DNA of 64,000 bases from CAJXSN01 sp947492235. GTDB lineage: Bacteria > Pseudomonadota > Alphaproteobacteria > Sphingomonadales > Sphingomonadaceae. A model generated the notes under the pieces. That model made no database searches, was not told the origin of the DNA, and worked only from the letters and a program-made list of their open reading frames with translations. Of this stretch, positions 34,806 through 43,935 are shown in pieces (the stretch's first letter is position 1; every line of letters begins with the position of its first letter). The position numbers and the translations under genes are program-made. The stretch is from the NCBI RefSeq assembly GCF_042492175.1, contig NZ_CP170453.1:2418001-2482000 (forward strand). The letters run 5' to 3'.

Positions 34806-36332
34806 ATGCAGCATACGCCTGACATCCAAGCACAACCGCTCGACCATCTGGCGATGCGCGGGGCCGATAACGACCCTGCGCTTACGCTGCGTGCGGGCAC
34901 GCTTACCTATCAGGCATTAAGAAGCCGTGTTGCCCTGCTGGCGGCGTGGCTGGCCGATAAGGTGCCGGATACGGGCGCGCGCGTGGCCAGCTGGGCCGCG
35001 AAGGGGGAGCTTACATGTCTTCTGCCGCTCGCCTGTGCGAGGGCGGGGCTGGTGCATGTGCCGATCAATCCGCTGCTGAAGCGCGCTCAGGTTGCGCATA
35101 TTCTGGGCGATTGCGAGCCGGTGATGCTGTTGGGGACGGCGGCGCGTTTGAAGACACTGGAGGAGGGCGATGCGCCCGCATCCTGCCAGATAATGGATGA
35201 GAAGGAAGCGTGGGCCGCGGCCGAAGCGTTTGGCGGCACCATGGCACCATCCTCGCACGATCCCGATGACCTCGCGGCGATCCTTTATACCAGCGGCTCC
35301 ACCGGAAGGCCCAAGGGGGTGATGCTGAGCCATGCGAATATGTGGTTGGGCGCTGTCAGCGTGGCGGATTATCTTGGCATGGCCGCCGATGATGTGGTTT
35401 TGGGCGTGCTACCGCTCAGCTTCGATTACGGCCAGAACCAGCTGCTGAATGCATGGTATGCCGGGGCCAGTGTCGTCCCGCTCGATTATCTGTTTGCCCG
35501 CGATGTGGTGAAGGCCTGTGCGAAACACGGGGTTACAACACTCGCTGCTGTTCCTCCGCTTTGGGTCCAGCTGACGGAAACCGACTGGCCCGCAGAAGCC
35601 GTCGCCCCGATGCGGCGCATGACCAATTCCGGTGGAGCTCTGACCACGCAATTGGTGGGCGAGCTCCGGACAATCTTTCCCGATGCGCGGCTCTTTCCGA
35701 TGTACGGTCTGACCGAAGCCTTTCGCTCGACCTATCTCGATCCCGCACTGGTGGACAGCAATCCTACTTCGATGGGCACCGCCATTCCTTTCGCGGAGAT
35801 ATTGGTCATCAATGATGACGGCGAAGTGGCCGCGCCCGATGAAGAAGGGGAGCTGGTGCATTGCGGGCCGCTGGTCGCGCAAGGCTATTGGCAGGACGCC
35901 GGGCGGACTGCCGAGCGCTTCAAGCCTGCGCCCGCCGCCTCGCACTATGGCGGGACCGCCGTATGGTCGGGAGACCGTGTGCGGCGCGATGCGCAGGGCC
36001 TGCTCCATTTTGTCGGGCGGCGTGATGCGATGATCAAAAGCGCGGGCAACCGGATCAGCCCGCAGGAAGTGGAAGAAGCGGCGCTTGCCACTGGTTTTGT
36101 CGCAGAGGCGGTTGCGCTGGGGGTGAAGGATGACCGGCTGGGCCATGCAGTCCACCTGGTCGTGCGGGCCGAACCTGGTGTTGCAGACGGCGAGGAACAG
36201 CTGCCTGCGGCTCTCGCCAAGGAACTGCCCAATTTCATGCAGCCGCAGGTTATCCATTGGCGCGAGCAAATGCCGCTCAATCCCAACGGGAAGCTGGACA
36301 GGACAGCGCTTGCGCGGGAGATCGGGACATGA
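34806..36332 (+). CDS. Acyl-CoA ligase (AMP-forming), exosortase A system-associated
   Basis: A 508-residue adenylate-forming enzyme. Motifs are LYTSGSTGRPKGVMLSHANM, the YGLTEAFRSTYL region, HFVGRRDAMIKSAGNRISPQEVEE and the C-terminal catalytic lysine in LNPNGKLDRTAL. The group accompanies XrtA exosortases and is distinct from ordinary fatty-acid ligases. Its acid substrate is unknown. It overlaps the PLP decarboxylase gene by 4 nt (ATGA), implying a joint pathway, and is divergent from the acetyltransferase and ACP genes, with which it shares a 20-nt gap. Confidence 0.92.
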   Translation: MQHTPDIQAQPLDHLAMRGADNDPALTLRAGTLTYQALRSRVALLAAWLADKVPDTGARVASWAAKGELTCLLPLACARAGLVHVPINPLLKRAQVAHILGDCEPVMLLGTAARLKTLEEGDAPASCQIMDEKEAWAAAEAFGGTMAPSSHDPDDLAAILYTSGSTGRPKGVMLSHANMWLGAVSVADYLGMAADDVVLGVLPLSFDYGQNQLLNAWYAGASVVPLDYLFARDVVKACAKHGVTTLAAVPPLWVQLTETDWPAEAVAPMRRMTNSGGALTTQLVGELRTIFPDARLFPMYGLTEAFRSTYLDPALVDSNPTSMGTAIPFAEILVINDDGEVAAPDEEGELVHCGPLVAQGYWQDAGRTAERFKPAPAASHYGGTAVWSGDRVRRDAQGLLHFVGRRDAMIKSAGNRISPQEVEEAALATGFVAEAVALGVKDDRLGHAVHLVVRAEPGVADGEEQLPAALAKELPNFMQPQVIHWREQMPLNPNGKLDRTALAREIGT

Positions 36333-37567
36333 GTGTGAAACCCAAACCGCTTGGTCCGATCCCTGCTGGCTACGAAACCGTGAATGGTGAACTGGCCATT
36401 GCGGGCAAGACGGCATCTGCGCTGGTCGAGGAGGCGGGCGGGACGCCTCTGTTCGTCTATTCGCGCGATCGCCTGACCGCGCGGATGGCCATGCTGCGTG
36501 ATGCAATGCCGGAGAGGCTGGGCATCAATTACGCGGTTAAGGCCAATCCCTTCGAGCCGGTGCTGCGGCACATGGCTCCGCTGGTCGATGGTTTCGACAT
36601 TGCGTCGGGCGGAGAGCTGGAAATCCTGCGCGCCGCCGGTTTGGATCTTTCGCGCGTGAGCTTCGCAGGGCCGGGCAAGCGGGACGAGGAACTGGAAGCG
36701 GCTATAGCTGCTGGCGTTACGCTCAATCTCGAATCCGAAAACGAGGGGCGCCGGGCGCTCTCGATTGCCGACCGGCTGGGTGTCACGCCGCGGCTCGCCA
36801 TCCGCGTGAATCCTGACTTCGATATGAAGGGTTCGGGCATGAAGATGGGCGGCGGAGCCAAGCAATTCGGTGTCGATGCCGAGCGTGTGCCAGCGCTAGG
36901 CCGGGAATTGATAGCAGCCGGAGCCGATTGGCGCGGGCTGCATATCTATACCGGCTCTCAGGCTCTTTCGGCCGAGGCGATCATCGAGACGCAGGCCAAT
37001 GTGCTGGCTCTGGCGGACCGGATCGCGGTGGATATCGGCGAGGCCTTGACCAAGCTCAATATGGGCGGCGGCTTTGGCATTCCCTATTTTCCCGGCGACG
37101 AGGAACTGGATGTTTCAGCCATTGGCGCAGCCCTGTCGGAGCGCTTTGCCGAGCTGCCGGAATCACTGGAAAATGCGCATCTGTGTATCGAGCTTGGCCG
37201 CTATCTCGTCGGTCTTGCAGGAGTTTATCTCACACGAATTGTTGACCGGAAGGACAGCCACGGGGAGACTTTTCTCATCACCGATGGCGGTCTGCATCAC
37301 CAGTTGGCGGCCTCGGGCAATTTCGGAACGGTGATCCGGCGCAACTATCCTGTCGCCATCGCCAACCGATTTTCTTCGCCGGTGGATGATATGGCTAGCG
37401 TGGTCGGTTGCCTGTGCACGCCGCTCGACAGACTGGCGGATAGGGCCGAATTGCCGCGCGCCGAAGTTGGCGACCTGGTCGCCGTGTTTTGCGCCGGTGC
37501 TTATGGCGCCACAGCATCCCCATCGGCCTTTCTCGGGCAGGGTCCGGCAAGGGAAACGCTCGCTTAA
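36329..37567 (+). CDS. Pyridoxal-dependent decarboxylase, exosortase A system-associated
   Basis: A 412-residue fold-type III PLP enzyme of the Orn/DAP/Arg decarboxylase 2 family. The cofactor lysine is in NYAVKANPFEPVLRH. GFDIASGGELE, HIYTGSQ and LNMGGGFGIPYF fit the barrel, and CELGRYLVG-like sequence is present as IELGRYLVGLAGVY. It resembles diaminopimelate decarboxylase but forms its own group in exosortase A loci; the amino-acid substrate is unknown. Tight coupling with the acyl-CoA ligase suggests that its amine product and an activated acid are used together. Confidence 0.92.
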   Translation: MSVKPKPLGPIPAGYETVNGELAIAGKTASALVEEAGGTPLFVYSRDRLTARMAMLRDAMPERLGINYAVKANPFEPVLRHMAPLVDGFDIASGGELEILRAAGLDLSRVSFAGPGKRDEELEAAIAAGVTLNLESENEGRRALSIADRLGVTPRLAIRVNPDFDMKGSGMKMGGGAKQFGVDAERVPALGRELIAAGADWRGLHIYTGSQALSAEAIIETQANVLALADRIAVDIGEALTKLNMGGGFGIPYFPGDEELDVSAIGAALSERFAELPESLENAHLCIELGRYLVGLAGVYLTRIVDRKDSHGETFLITDGGLHHQLAASGNFGTVIRRNYPVAIANRFSSPVDDMASVVGCLCTPLDRLADRAELPRAEVGDLVAVFCAGAYGATASPSAFLGQGPARETLA

Positions 37568-37734
37568 CCTTTACAGGTCTGATGTCCCGTATCGGGATAA
37601 CCCACCGAAAACCGCCGAAAACTAACGAGATGTTCACCCTTTTTGGCGAGAAACGCTCCAAATCGCGGGGACCAGTGTATCCGGACTAGCCGGAATGCTG
37701 CGCTCCTCACGGGTTTGACCAAGGAAGCGTTTCG
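37568..37734 (+). promoter_or_regulatory. Leader of the polysaccharide export operon, with two small hairpins
   Basis: A 167-nt spacer, the only gap above 140 nt within the rightward arm before rpfF. It contains tcccg-tat-cggga (37585-37597) and tccgg-actag-ccgga (37680-37694), both perfect short inverted repeats. AAGGAAG (37721-37727) is the ribosome-binding site of the export lipoprotein gene. A separate promoter for the export operon here is likely but no clear sigma-70 or sigma-54 site was recognised. Confidence 0.4.
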
Positions 37735-38382
37735 ATGTCGTACATCCGCATCTCGAAAGTTCTGGCGACGTCGGTCGTCTCCACTCTGGCACTGGCGGGC
37801 TGCGCCGGCGCAGGGGGCGGTCCCGAACTGCCGCCAGCGGCATTTGTGGCTGCTCAGGAAGGTCCGAGCCAGGAATATGTGATCGGCCCGCTGGATAAGC
37901 TGTCGATCCATGTGTGGCGCAACCCGGAACTGGGTGCAGAGGCCATTCAGGTCCGGCCCGACGGGCGCATCACCATTCCGCTGGTCACCGATATGCCTGC
38001 TGTGGGCAAGACCCCGGCAATGCTGCAGGAAGATATCCGCCTTCAGCTTTCCCAGTTTATCGAGCAGCCGATTGTCTCGGTCATCGTGACCGAATTTGCC
38101 GGCACATTCAGCCAGCAGGTCCGCGTCATCGGGGCGACCGCTCAGCCGGCTTCGATCCCGTACCGCGCAAATATGACGGTCCTGGACGCGATGATTGCGG
38201 TCGGCGGGCTGTCCGAATTTGCCGCCGGCAACCGGGCCAAGCTGATCCGTTTCGACCCGCGGGCCGGGCGTCAGACCGAATACGGTCTGCGGCTTTCCGA
38301 CCTTCTGAAGCGCGGCGACAGCCGAGCCAATGTGATGCTGCGTCCGGGTGACGTGATCATCATTCCCGAGAGCAATTTCTAA
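37735..38382 (+). CDS. Polysaccharide export lipoprotein (Wza-like, XrtA-associated)
   Basis: A 215-residue lipoprotein with lipobox LALAGC. The mature protein has the polysaccharide biosynthesis/export domain, EYVIGPLDKLSIHVWRNPEL and VRPDGRITIPLVTDMPAVGKT, followed by one SLBB-like region (VRVIGATAQPASIPYRANMTVLDAMIAVGGL). It would form the outer-membrane or periplasmic export ring for the exopolysaccharide. It is short compared with Wza, lacking extra SLBB domains and the C-terminal barrel helix, as is usual for XrtA loci, where a separate beta-barrel may supply the pore. It is the first gene of the export set. Confidence 0.93.
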   Translation: MSYIRISKVLATSVVSTLALAGCAGAGGGPELPPAAFVAAQEGPSQEYVIGPLDKLSIHVWRNPELGAEAIQVRPDGRITIPLVTDMPAVGKTPAMLQEDIRLQLSQFIEQPIVSVIVTEFAGTFSQQVRVIGATAQPASIPYRANMTVLDAMIAVGGLSEFAAGNRAKLIRFDPRAGRQTEYGLRLSDLLKRGDSRANVMLRPGDVIIIPESNF

Positions 38383-38396
38383 GGGCGCTCCTGACC

Positions 38397-39935
38397 ATGA
38401 ACGAAGTTTTCGACGAGCTCCGATCGGCAGTATACTCGGCATGGGCCCGCAAGTGGCTGGTGCTGGGTGTTGCCTGGGCGATCTGTTTGCTCGGCTGGTT
38501 GGTGGTGGCCATGATCCCCAACAGCTACGAAGCCCAATCCAAGATTTTCATTCAGCTGGACGACGTGCTCGCCCAGCAGATCGGTATTGCCGGTAGTGAC
38601 AAGACCGACATCGCGCGCGTCAAACAGACGCTGGCGGGTTCGGAGAATCTCGAGAAGGTCATTCGCTCCACGAAGCTGGGCGAGGGCGTCTCCACTCCGC
38701 GCGAGATGGAGCGCGAGATTGGCAGCCTGTCCGAAGACGTCTCGATCACGAGCGAAGAAGACAATCTTTTCGAAATCACCGCGACCATCGGCAAGGGGCA
38801 TCTTTCCGATGCGCAAAACGCTGCCCTTGCGCAGGATGTGGTGCAGAAGCTGATCGACATTTTCCGCGAGGAAAACATTGCCGGTAATCGCGGCGAAGTG
38901 GCCGAAACGGTGGTCTTTCTTGACCAGCAGCTGGCCGAACGCGCGACCGAGCTGGAAGCGGCCGAAGCCCGCCGTACAGCCTTCGAGGCCGAGCATCCCG
39001 AACTGATTGGCGGCGCGGCTGCCATTTCCACTAAGCTCGGCGCACTGCGCACGGAAATGCGCGGCGTGGATGCCGATCTGGCAGCGGCGCAAAGCGCATT
39101 GGCTGCCATTCAGGGCCAGCTCGCCGGTACGCCGGAGACGCTGCAGGGTCCTCCGATCCAGTCGCCGCAGGGTTCTGCATCAGCGGCGCTCTCGCAGGCT
39201 CAGGCCCAGCTTGCCGGTTTGCGTGCACGCGGTCTGACCAGCAACCACCCGGATGTAATCGCTGCAGAGCGGCAAGTTGGCCTCCTGCGTCAGCAGGCGG
39301 CTGCCGAAGGTCCGCAGACGAGTCGTTCCACCAGCTCGCCTAATCCGGCCTACAGCTCGCTGGTTTCCATTCGCGCCGAGCGTCAGGCCAATGTTCAGGC
39401 CCTCATGGCCCGCAAGGCCTCTCTGCAGGCGGACATGTCCAGCCTGATTGCCGATCAGGCAAGTGAGCCGGCTCTGGCCGCAGAGGCCCAGCGCATCAGC
39501 CGCGACTATGAAGTGCTGAAGACCAAATATGACGATCTGCTGCAGGACCGCGAGGAAATGAAGCTGCGTGGTCAGGTCGAGAGCGAGCGCAGCTCGTTCA
39601 AATTCGACGTTATCGTACCGCCTGCTCTGCCGCGCAAACCGGCAGCGCCCAATCGGCCCCTGTTGCTGCTGGGTGTCCTGATTGTGGGTCTGGGTGCAGG
39701 AGTCGGCGCGGCCTTCGGCCTCAGCCAGATCAAATCGACCTTCAGCACGACGGCTTCGCTCGAACGGGCGCTGGAGCTGCCCGTCATTGGTGCCATTTCG
39801 CGCACCATGACTGATGGGCAGCGCGCAATCGAGGCCCGCAAAATGAAGATGTTCTACGCCGCATCCGCTGCTCTCGCCGGGGTCTTCGCGATCCTGCTGG
39901 CAATCGAGTTTGTCCAGGTTGGCACGGTAGCGTGA
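38397..39935 (+). CDS. Chain-length determinant protein (Wzc N-terminal-like, XrtA-associated)
   Basis: A 512-residue polysaccharide co-polymerase. A transmembrane helix near residues 20-40 (WLVLGVAWAICLLGWLVVAMI) is followed by a long periplasmic coiled-coil region with repeated alanine/glutamate heptads (about 150-370). Two more hydrophobic segments follow near the C-terminus (LLLLGVLIVGLGAGVGAAFGL and FYAASAALAGVFAILLAIEF). It lacks the cytoplasmic kinase domain, which is encoded separately by the next gene. It controls polymer length and links polymerisation to export. Gaps to both neighbours are 14 nt or less. Confidence 0.92.
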   Translation: MNEVFDELRSAVYSAWARKWLVLGVAWAICLLGWLVVAMIPNSYEAQSKIFIQLDDVLAQQIGIAGSDKTDIARVKQTLAGSENLEKVIRSTKLGEGVSTPREMEREIGSLSEDVSITSEEDNLFEITATIGKGHLSDAQNAALAQDVVQKLIDIFREENIAGNRGEVAETVVFLDQQLAERATELEAAEARRTAFEAEHPELIGGAAAISTKLGALRTEMRGVDADLAAAQSALAAIQGQLAGTPETLQGPPIQSPQGSASAALSQAQAQLAGLRARGLTSNHPDVIAAERQVGLLRQQAAAEGPQTSRSTSSPNPAYSSLVSIRAERQANVQALMARKASLQADMSSLIADQASEPALAAEAQRISRDYEVLKTKYDDLLQDREEMKLRGQVESERSSFKFDVIVPPALPRKPAAPNRPLLLLGVLIVGLGAGVGAAFGLSQIKSTFSTTASLERALELPVIGAISRTMTDGQRAIEARKMKMFYAASAALAGVFAILLAIEFVQVGTVA

Positions 39936-39948
39936 GGGGGATCAGACA

Positions 39949-41064
39949 ATGACCGAACATAAGAAAATCCCGCTCCCCGGAGAGCCAGAAAAAAGCAGCG
40001 GCGGCGATAGCTCGCTGTTCGAACGCGCCAGCGGTGCCTTTGGCCTGAGCGAATTCGGCCCGGCCCCCATGCCCGGCAAGCTGGCCGATGCGCCGATGAA
40101 ACGTGCGCGCCCGGTGAAGCGCAAGGATGCTACGGCATCCCCGGCTGCAACAGCGCAAGCTGCGCCCGCACCGGCTCCCGCTCAGGAGATGCCCGATCTG
40201 GAAACATTGGCTGCACGGGTGCGTGCCAAGCTGATGAACGAGGAAATGCCAGGCGCGGCCAGTCCGCAGGTAACCTCGCAGGTTCCAGCGACTCAAACAT
40301 CGAACGTTCCTGCCACCATTGATGCGCCGGGGCATGCAACGCCGTTTCGCGGCAAGCCATTCAATGTTGACCGCGAACTTCTGCGCGATCAGGGCCTGAT
40401 CGATCCCGATGGCGAAGTTAGCGCTTTGCTGGAGGAATTCCGCATTGTGAAGCGTCAAGTGCTCGGCACTGCGCGTGAAACCGGCACATCACTGGCCCGC
40501 CGTATTCTGATCTCCTCGCCCCATCCGGACGAGGGCAAGACCTATTGTGCGGTCAACCTGGCAATCGCTCTGGCAGCGGAAAAGGATCTCGAGATTCTTC
40601 TCGTCGATGCAGATTTCGCCAAGCCAAGCTTGCCCGAAACGCTCGGCATACCGGCAGGCACTGGTTTCATGGACGCGCTGGCCGACGAGAATTGCCACGT
40701 CGAAGACCACGTCATGCGGACCGATATCGGCAATCTCTGGGTCCTTCCCAGCGGCAGCCAGTCGACCACCGACAGCGAGTATCTGGCCAGCAGCCGGACC
40801 GCCGAAGTGCTCGATCGCCTGACCCAGGGACATCCAAACCGGATCGTCATTTTCGACACGCCGCCCGCGCTTGCCGCGTCGGCTGCCGCAGAACTCGCCA
40901 AGCATGTCGGGCAGGGCATTCTCGTCGCCCGCGCCGACCAGACAGGGCGCAGCGCATTGGAAGATGCCTATCAACTGCTGTCCGCCTGTGAGGACATCAA
41001 ACTGCTTTTGAACGCCACCAATTTCAGCCCGAGCGGTCGCCGCTTCGGGTCCTATTACCAGTAA
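39949..41064 (+). CDS. Tyrosine autokinase of the CpsD/CapB (BY-kinase) family, XrtA-associated
   Basis: A 371-residue protein. The first 150 residues are low in complexity and rich in proline and alanine. The nucleotide-binding domain has Walker A ISSPHPDEGKTYCA (residues 188-201), Walker A' EILLVDADFAKPS (215-227) and IVIFDTPPALA. The C-terminus ends in GSYYQ, placing two tyrosines (369, 370) where BY-kinases carry the autophosphorylated cluster. Phosphorylation cycles would control the chain-length protein encoded just upstream (13-nt gap). Confidence 0.92.
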   Translation: MTEHKKIPLPGEPEKSSGGDSSLFERASGAFGLSEFGPAPMPGKLADAPMKRARPVKRKDATASPAATAQAAPAPAPAQEMPDLETLAARVRAKLMNEEMPGAASPQVTSQVPATQTSNVPATIDAPGHATPFRGKPFNVDRELLRDQGLIDPDGEVSALLEEFRIVKRQVLGTARETGTSLARRILISSPHPDEGKTYCAVNLAIALAAEKDLEILLVDADFAKPSLPETLGIPAGTGFMDALADENCHVEDHVMRTDIGNLWVLPSGSQSTTDSEYLASSRTAEVLDRLTQGHPNRIVIFDTPPALAASAAAELAKHVGQGILVARADQTGRSALEDAYQLLSACEDIKLLLNATNFSPSGRRFGSYYQ

Positions 41065-41075
41065 GGGGACGAACT

Positions 41076-42779
41076 ATGCGCGCCCAATTCATGCTTTCCG
41101 CCGCGATTGTCGCTCTGGCCATTCCGGCCACCGCGCAAGCGCAATATTATGGCAATGACGAAGTCACCGGTGGTGGCGGCGGCTCGAGCCAGTCTGCCGA
41201 GCCCTTCGGCGGCCGCGCCGAGCCGGAAAACACCCGCCAGCGCGCGCGTATCACCCCCTATATCGAGGCCAGTCAGGTTGTCCTGCAGGAGCTTTCGCCC
41301 GGCAGCGATACTGTCACTTACACGCAGCTTGCGGCTGGCGTCGATGCATCGGTGCAGGGCCGGAACAACGGCGGCTCTGTCTCGGTGCGCTACGAGCGCA
41401 ATATCGGATACGGCGATGCCGCTGTCGACAGCGACACCATCACCGGTATCGCGCGTGGTTACACTTCGGTGGTGCCGCAGGTTCTGACGGTGGAAGCCGG
41501 GGCCCTGGCCGCACGGACCAGCGTCGGCCAGAGCGGTTCCTCGACCTTCAATTCGATTGAAGGTATCGGCGAAGACACCGAAAGCGAGATCTATTCCGTC
41601 TATGGCGGGCCAACGCTCGCCACGCAGGTCGGGGCAGCGCAGGTTTCTGCGCAATATCTGTTCGGCTACAACCGTGTCGAAGGGCCGGATGTCGTTCCGC
41701 TCGACGGGGGCGGGGCTCCGGTCGATATCTTTGATGACAGCACGGTGCACTCGGCCACGGCCAGTGTCGCGCTGAAGCCCGCTGATGTGTTGCCGGTCGG
41801 TCTCGCTGTTTCCGGCGGTGCCTATCAGGAAGACATTTCCAATCTCGACCAGCGCGTGCGTGATCTGAATGTGCGCGCAGGTGTGACCGTGCCGCTGACA
41901 CCGTCCTTCGCGGTTACCGGCGGGATCGGCTATGAAGACGTCGAAGTATCCAGCCGCGATGTCGCCCGCGATGCGGCAGGCAATCCGATCGTGGATTCCA
42001 GCGGACGTTTCGTGACCGACGGCAACGCACCGCGCCAGATCGCCTTTGAAACAGACGGGTTGATCTGGGATGTCGGTGTGGTCTGGCGTCCGTCTTCGCG
42101 CACCTCGCTGACGGCTTCCTATGGGCGCCGCTATGACAGCGATACCTATTACGGCACCTTCTCCTATGCGCCCGACTCGCGCAGTTCGCTGGGCGTGTCG
42201 GTCTACGATTCGCTGGTCGGCTTTGGTGGTCAGTTGACCAATTTGCTGGCCGCGGTGTCGACCAACTTCACCGCCGGACGCAATCCGCTCACAGGCGATT
42301 TCAATGGCTGTACATCGGGCGCAGAGGGCGGCGGGTGCCTCAACGGCGCGCTCGGCTCCATCCGCAGCTCGGTCTATCGCAGCCGCGGCGTGGCAGCGAA
42401 CTACTCGCAGCAACTGGGACGGCTTACCGCGGGGGTGGGGCTTGGCTATGATCGCCGGACCTTCCTGGCCGCGCAGAACACCGTTCTGGCAGCTGCCGAC
42501 GGCCTGACCGACGAAAACTACTACGCCACGGCATTCGTGAGCGGACCGATCGGCCGGAACGCCGGTTTCAACACGAACGCTTACGTCAATTACATCGACA
42601 ACGGCACCGGACTGGGCGGCGACGCGACAGTTCTGGGCGCAGCCGCATCGTACAACCGCAACATCTGGCAGGGCCTCTCGGCCCGCGCTGCGGTGGCTGT
42701 GGATCATCTCGACAGCGAATTGGCAGCGGAGGATCTGACGACCGCCTCCGCCCTGTTCGGCCTGCGCTACGACTTCTGA
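41076..42779 (+). CDS. Outer-membrane beta-barrel protein of the XrtA/polysaccharide locus
   Basis: A 567-residue exported protein. The signal peptide MRAQFMLSAAIVALAIPATAQA is clear. The mature chain is rich in alternating polar/hydrophobic strands (for example TASVALKPADVLPVGLAVSG, TSLTASYGRRYDSDTYYGTF), and the final residue is Phe in ALFGLRYDF, as in BAM-inserted barrels. It is probably the outer-membrane channel for the polysaccharide, matching the PEP-CTERM-system-associated barrel family. It contains a small Cys-bearing loop (NGCTSGAEGGGCLNG). Its gene sits between the tyrosine kinase and ATPase genes at gaps of 11 and 13 nt. Confidence 0.88.
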   Translation: MRAQFMLSAAIVALAIPATAQAQYYGNDEVTGGGGGSSQSAEPFGGRAEPENTRQRARITPYIEASQVVLQELSPGSDTVTYTQLAAGVDASVQGRNNGGSVSVRYERNIGYGDAAVDSDTITGIARGYTSVVPQVLTVEAGALAARTSVGQSGSSTFNSIEGIGEDTESEIYSVYGGPTLATQVGAAQVSAQYLFGYNRVEGPDVVPLDGGGAPVDIFDDSTVHSATASVALKPADVLPVGLAVSGGAYQEDISNLDQRVRDLNVRAGVTVPLTPSFAVTGGIGYEDVEVSSRDVARDAAGNPIVDSSGRFVTDGNAPRQIAFETDGLIWDVGVVWRPSSRTSLTASYGRRYDSDTYYGTFSYAPDSRSSLGVSVYDSLVGFGGQLTNLLAAVSTNFTAGRNPLTGDFNGCTSGAEGGGCLNGALGSIRSSVYRSRGVAANYSQQLGRLTAGVGLGYDRRTFLAAQNTVLAAADGLTDENYYATAFVSGPIGRNAGFNTNAYVNYIDNGTGLGGDATVLGAAASYNRNIWQGLSARAAVAVDHLDSELAAEDLTTASALFGLRYDF

Positions 42780-42792
42780 TCGGGGAACAGAT

Positions 42793-43914
42793 ATGTTCGA
42801 TGACTTTTACGGCCTGACGGCACGACCATTCCAGCTCACGCCGGACCCGGCCTTCTATTTCGAGAGCGTGACGCACCGCAAGGCGCTGTCCTATCTCGGC
42901 TATGGCATGGCTCAGGGTGAAGGCTTCATCGTCATCACGGGCGAGGTTGGCGCGGGTAAATCCACGCTGGTCGCGCATTTGATGAACAAGGTGGACCCGG
43001 AGCGTCTGACTGTCGGCCAAGTGGTCACCAGCAATCTCGACGGGGAAGAGCTGGTCCACGTTGTGGCGCAGAGCTTTGGCCTCGACATTGACGGCCATGA
43101 CAAGGCCAGCGCGCTGGGTGCGATCGAGGAATTTCTGCATGAGGAAGCGCGCGCCGGTCGCCGGTGTCTGCTGACGGTGGACGAATTGCAGAATCTTTCG
43201 GTGGAAGCGCTGGAAGAGCTCCGGATGCTCTCCAACTTCCAGCTGGGCAGCCATCCGCTGCTGCAATTGCTGCTGCTGGGTCAGCCGGAATTCAAAGCCA
43301 CGCTGGCAAACCATGAGGAGCTGGAGCAGCTGCGCCAGCGGGTCATTGCCGCGCATCATCTGGATGCGATGGAGCCCGCCGAATTGCAGCCCTATGTCGA
43401 ACACCGCCTGAAATGTGTCGGGTGGGAAGGCAATCCGGCTTTCGATCAACGGGTCTATGCAGAGCTGTATCAGGCCACGGGCGGGATCCCGCGCCGGGTC
43501 AACCAGATCGTCACGCGGCTGTTGCTGCTGGGCGCGGTGGAGCAGCGCACCAGGATCGATGCGTCCATGCTGTCTTCCGTGATGGAAGAAATGGTCAGCG
43601 ACAGCACGTTCCCTGCAGCCGCGCCGAAACCGATGGCCAAGCCCGAGCCCGCAGTTTCTGCGCCTGCACCGCTCAACCACGCCCCGCGTGTGGATGTGGA
43701 TCAGGTCGAAGCCATGCTGGCATCGCGCGATGCGCAAATCGCCGAACTGCAACAGGCCGTGGTCGAGCTGGCCGATGCGCCTGCTGTGCCCGCCGATCTG
43801 TCGCACCGGATTGCCGCTCTGGAGGCCCGTGTCGACGAACAGGAACAATCGGTTCGCCACGTTCTCACCATTCTGATCGAATGGATGGAACGCGACGATC
43901 GCCGCGCCGCCTAG
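42793..43914 (+). CDS. XrtA/PEP-CTERM system-associated ATPase (ExeA-like)
   Basis: A 373-residue AAA+ ATPase. The N-terminus FYGLTARPFQLTPDPAFYF is typical of ExeA/GspA-type proteins, Walker A is TGEVGAGKST (residues 49-58) and Walker B CLLTVDELQNLS. The C-terminal third has a proline/alanine linker and a predicted coiled coil (VEAMLASRDAQIAELQQAVVELA). No transmembrane segment or peptidoglycan-binding domain is visible, unlike full ExeA. Probable role: energising or assembling the envelope export machinery. Confidence 0.92.
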   Translation: MFDDFYGLTARPFQLTPDPAFYFESVTHRKALSYLGYGMAQGEGFIVITGEVGAGKSTLVAHLMNKVDPERLTVGQVVTSNLDGEELVHVVAQSFGLDIDGHDKASALGAIEEFLHEEARAGRRCLLTVDELQNLSVEALEELRMLSNFQLGSHPLLQLLLLGQPEFKATLANHEELEQLRQRVIAAHHLDAMEPAELQPYVEHRLKCVGWEGNPAFDQRVYAELYQATGGIPRRVNQIVTRLLLLGAVEQRTRIDASMLSSVMEEMVSDSTFPAAAPKPMAKPEPAVSAPAPLNHAPRVDVDQVEAMLASRDAQIAELQQAVVELADAPAVPADLSHRIAALEARVDEQEQSVRHVLTILIEWMERDDRRAA

Positions 43915-43935
43915 TCCGGGAAGGTCCACATTTCC

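Noticed and set aside
37640..37660. A possible sigma-54 promoter (tGG...GC) before the export genes.
   Set aside because: Only 8 nt separate GG and GC, while sigma-54 promoters require 10; the flanking bases also do not match.
41076..42779. Reading the outer-membrane protein as a protein-translocase (YajC-type) subunit.
   Set aside because: It is 567 residues with a signal peptide, beta-strand pattern and terminal Phe; YajC is a small single-span inner-membrane protein.
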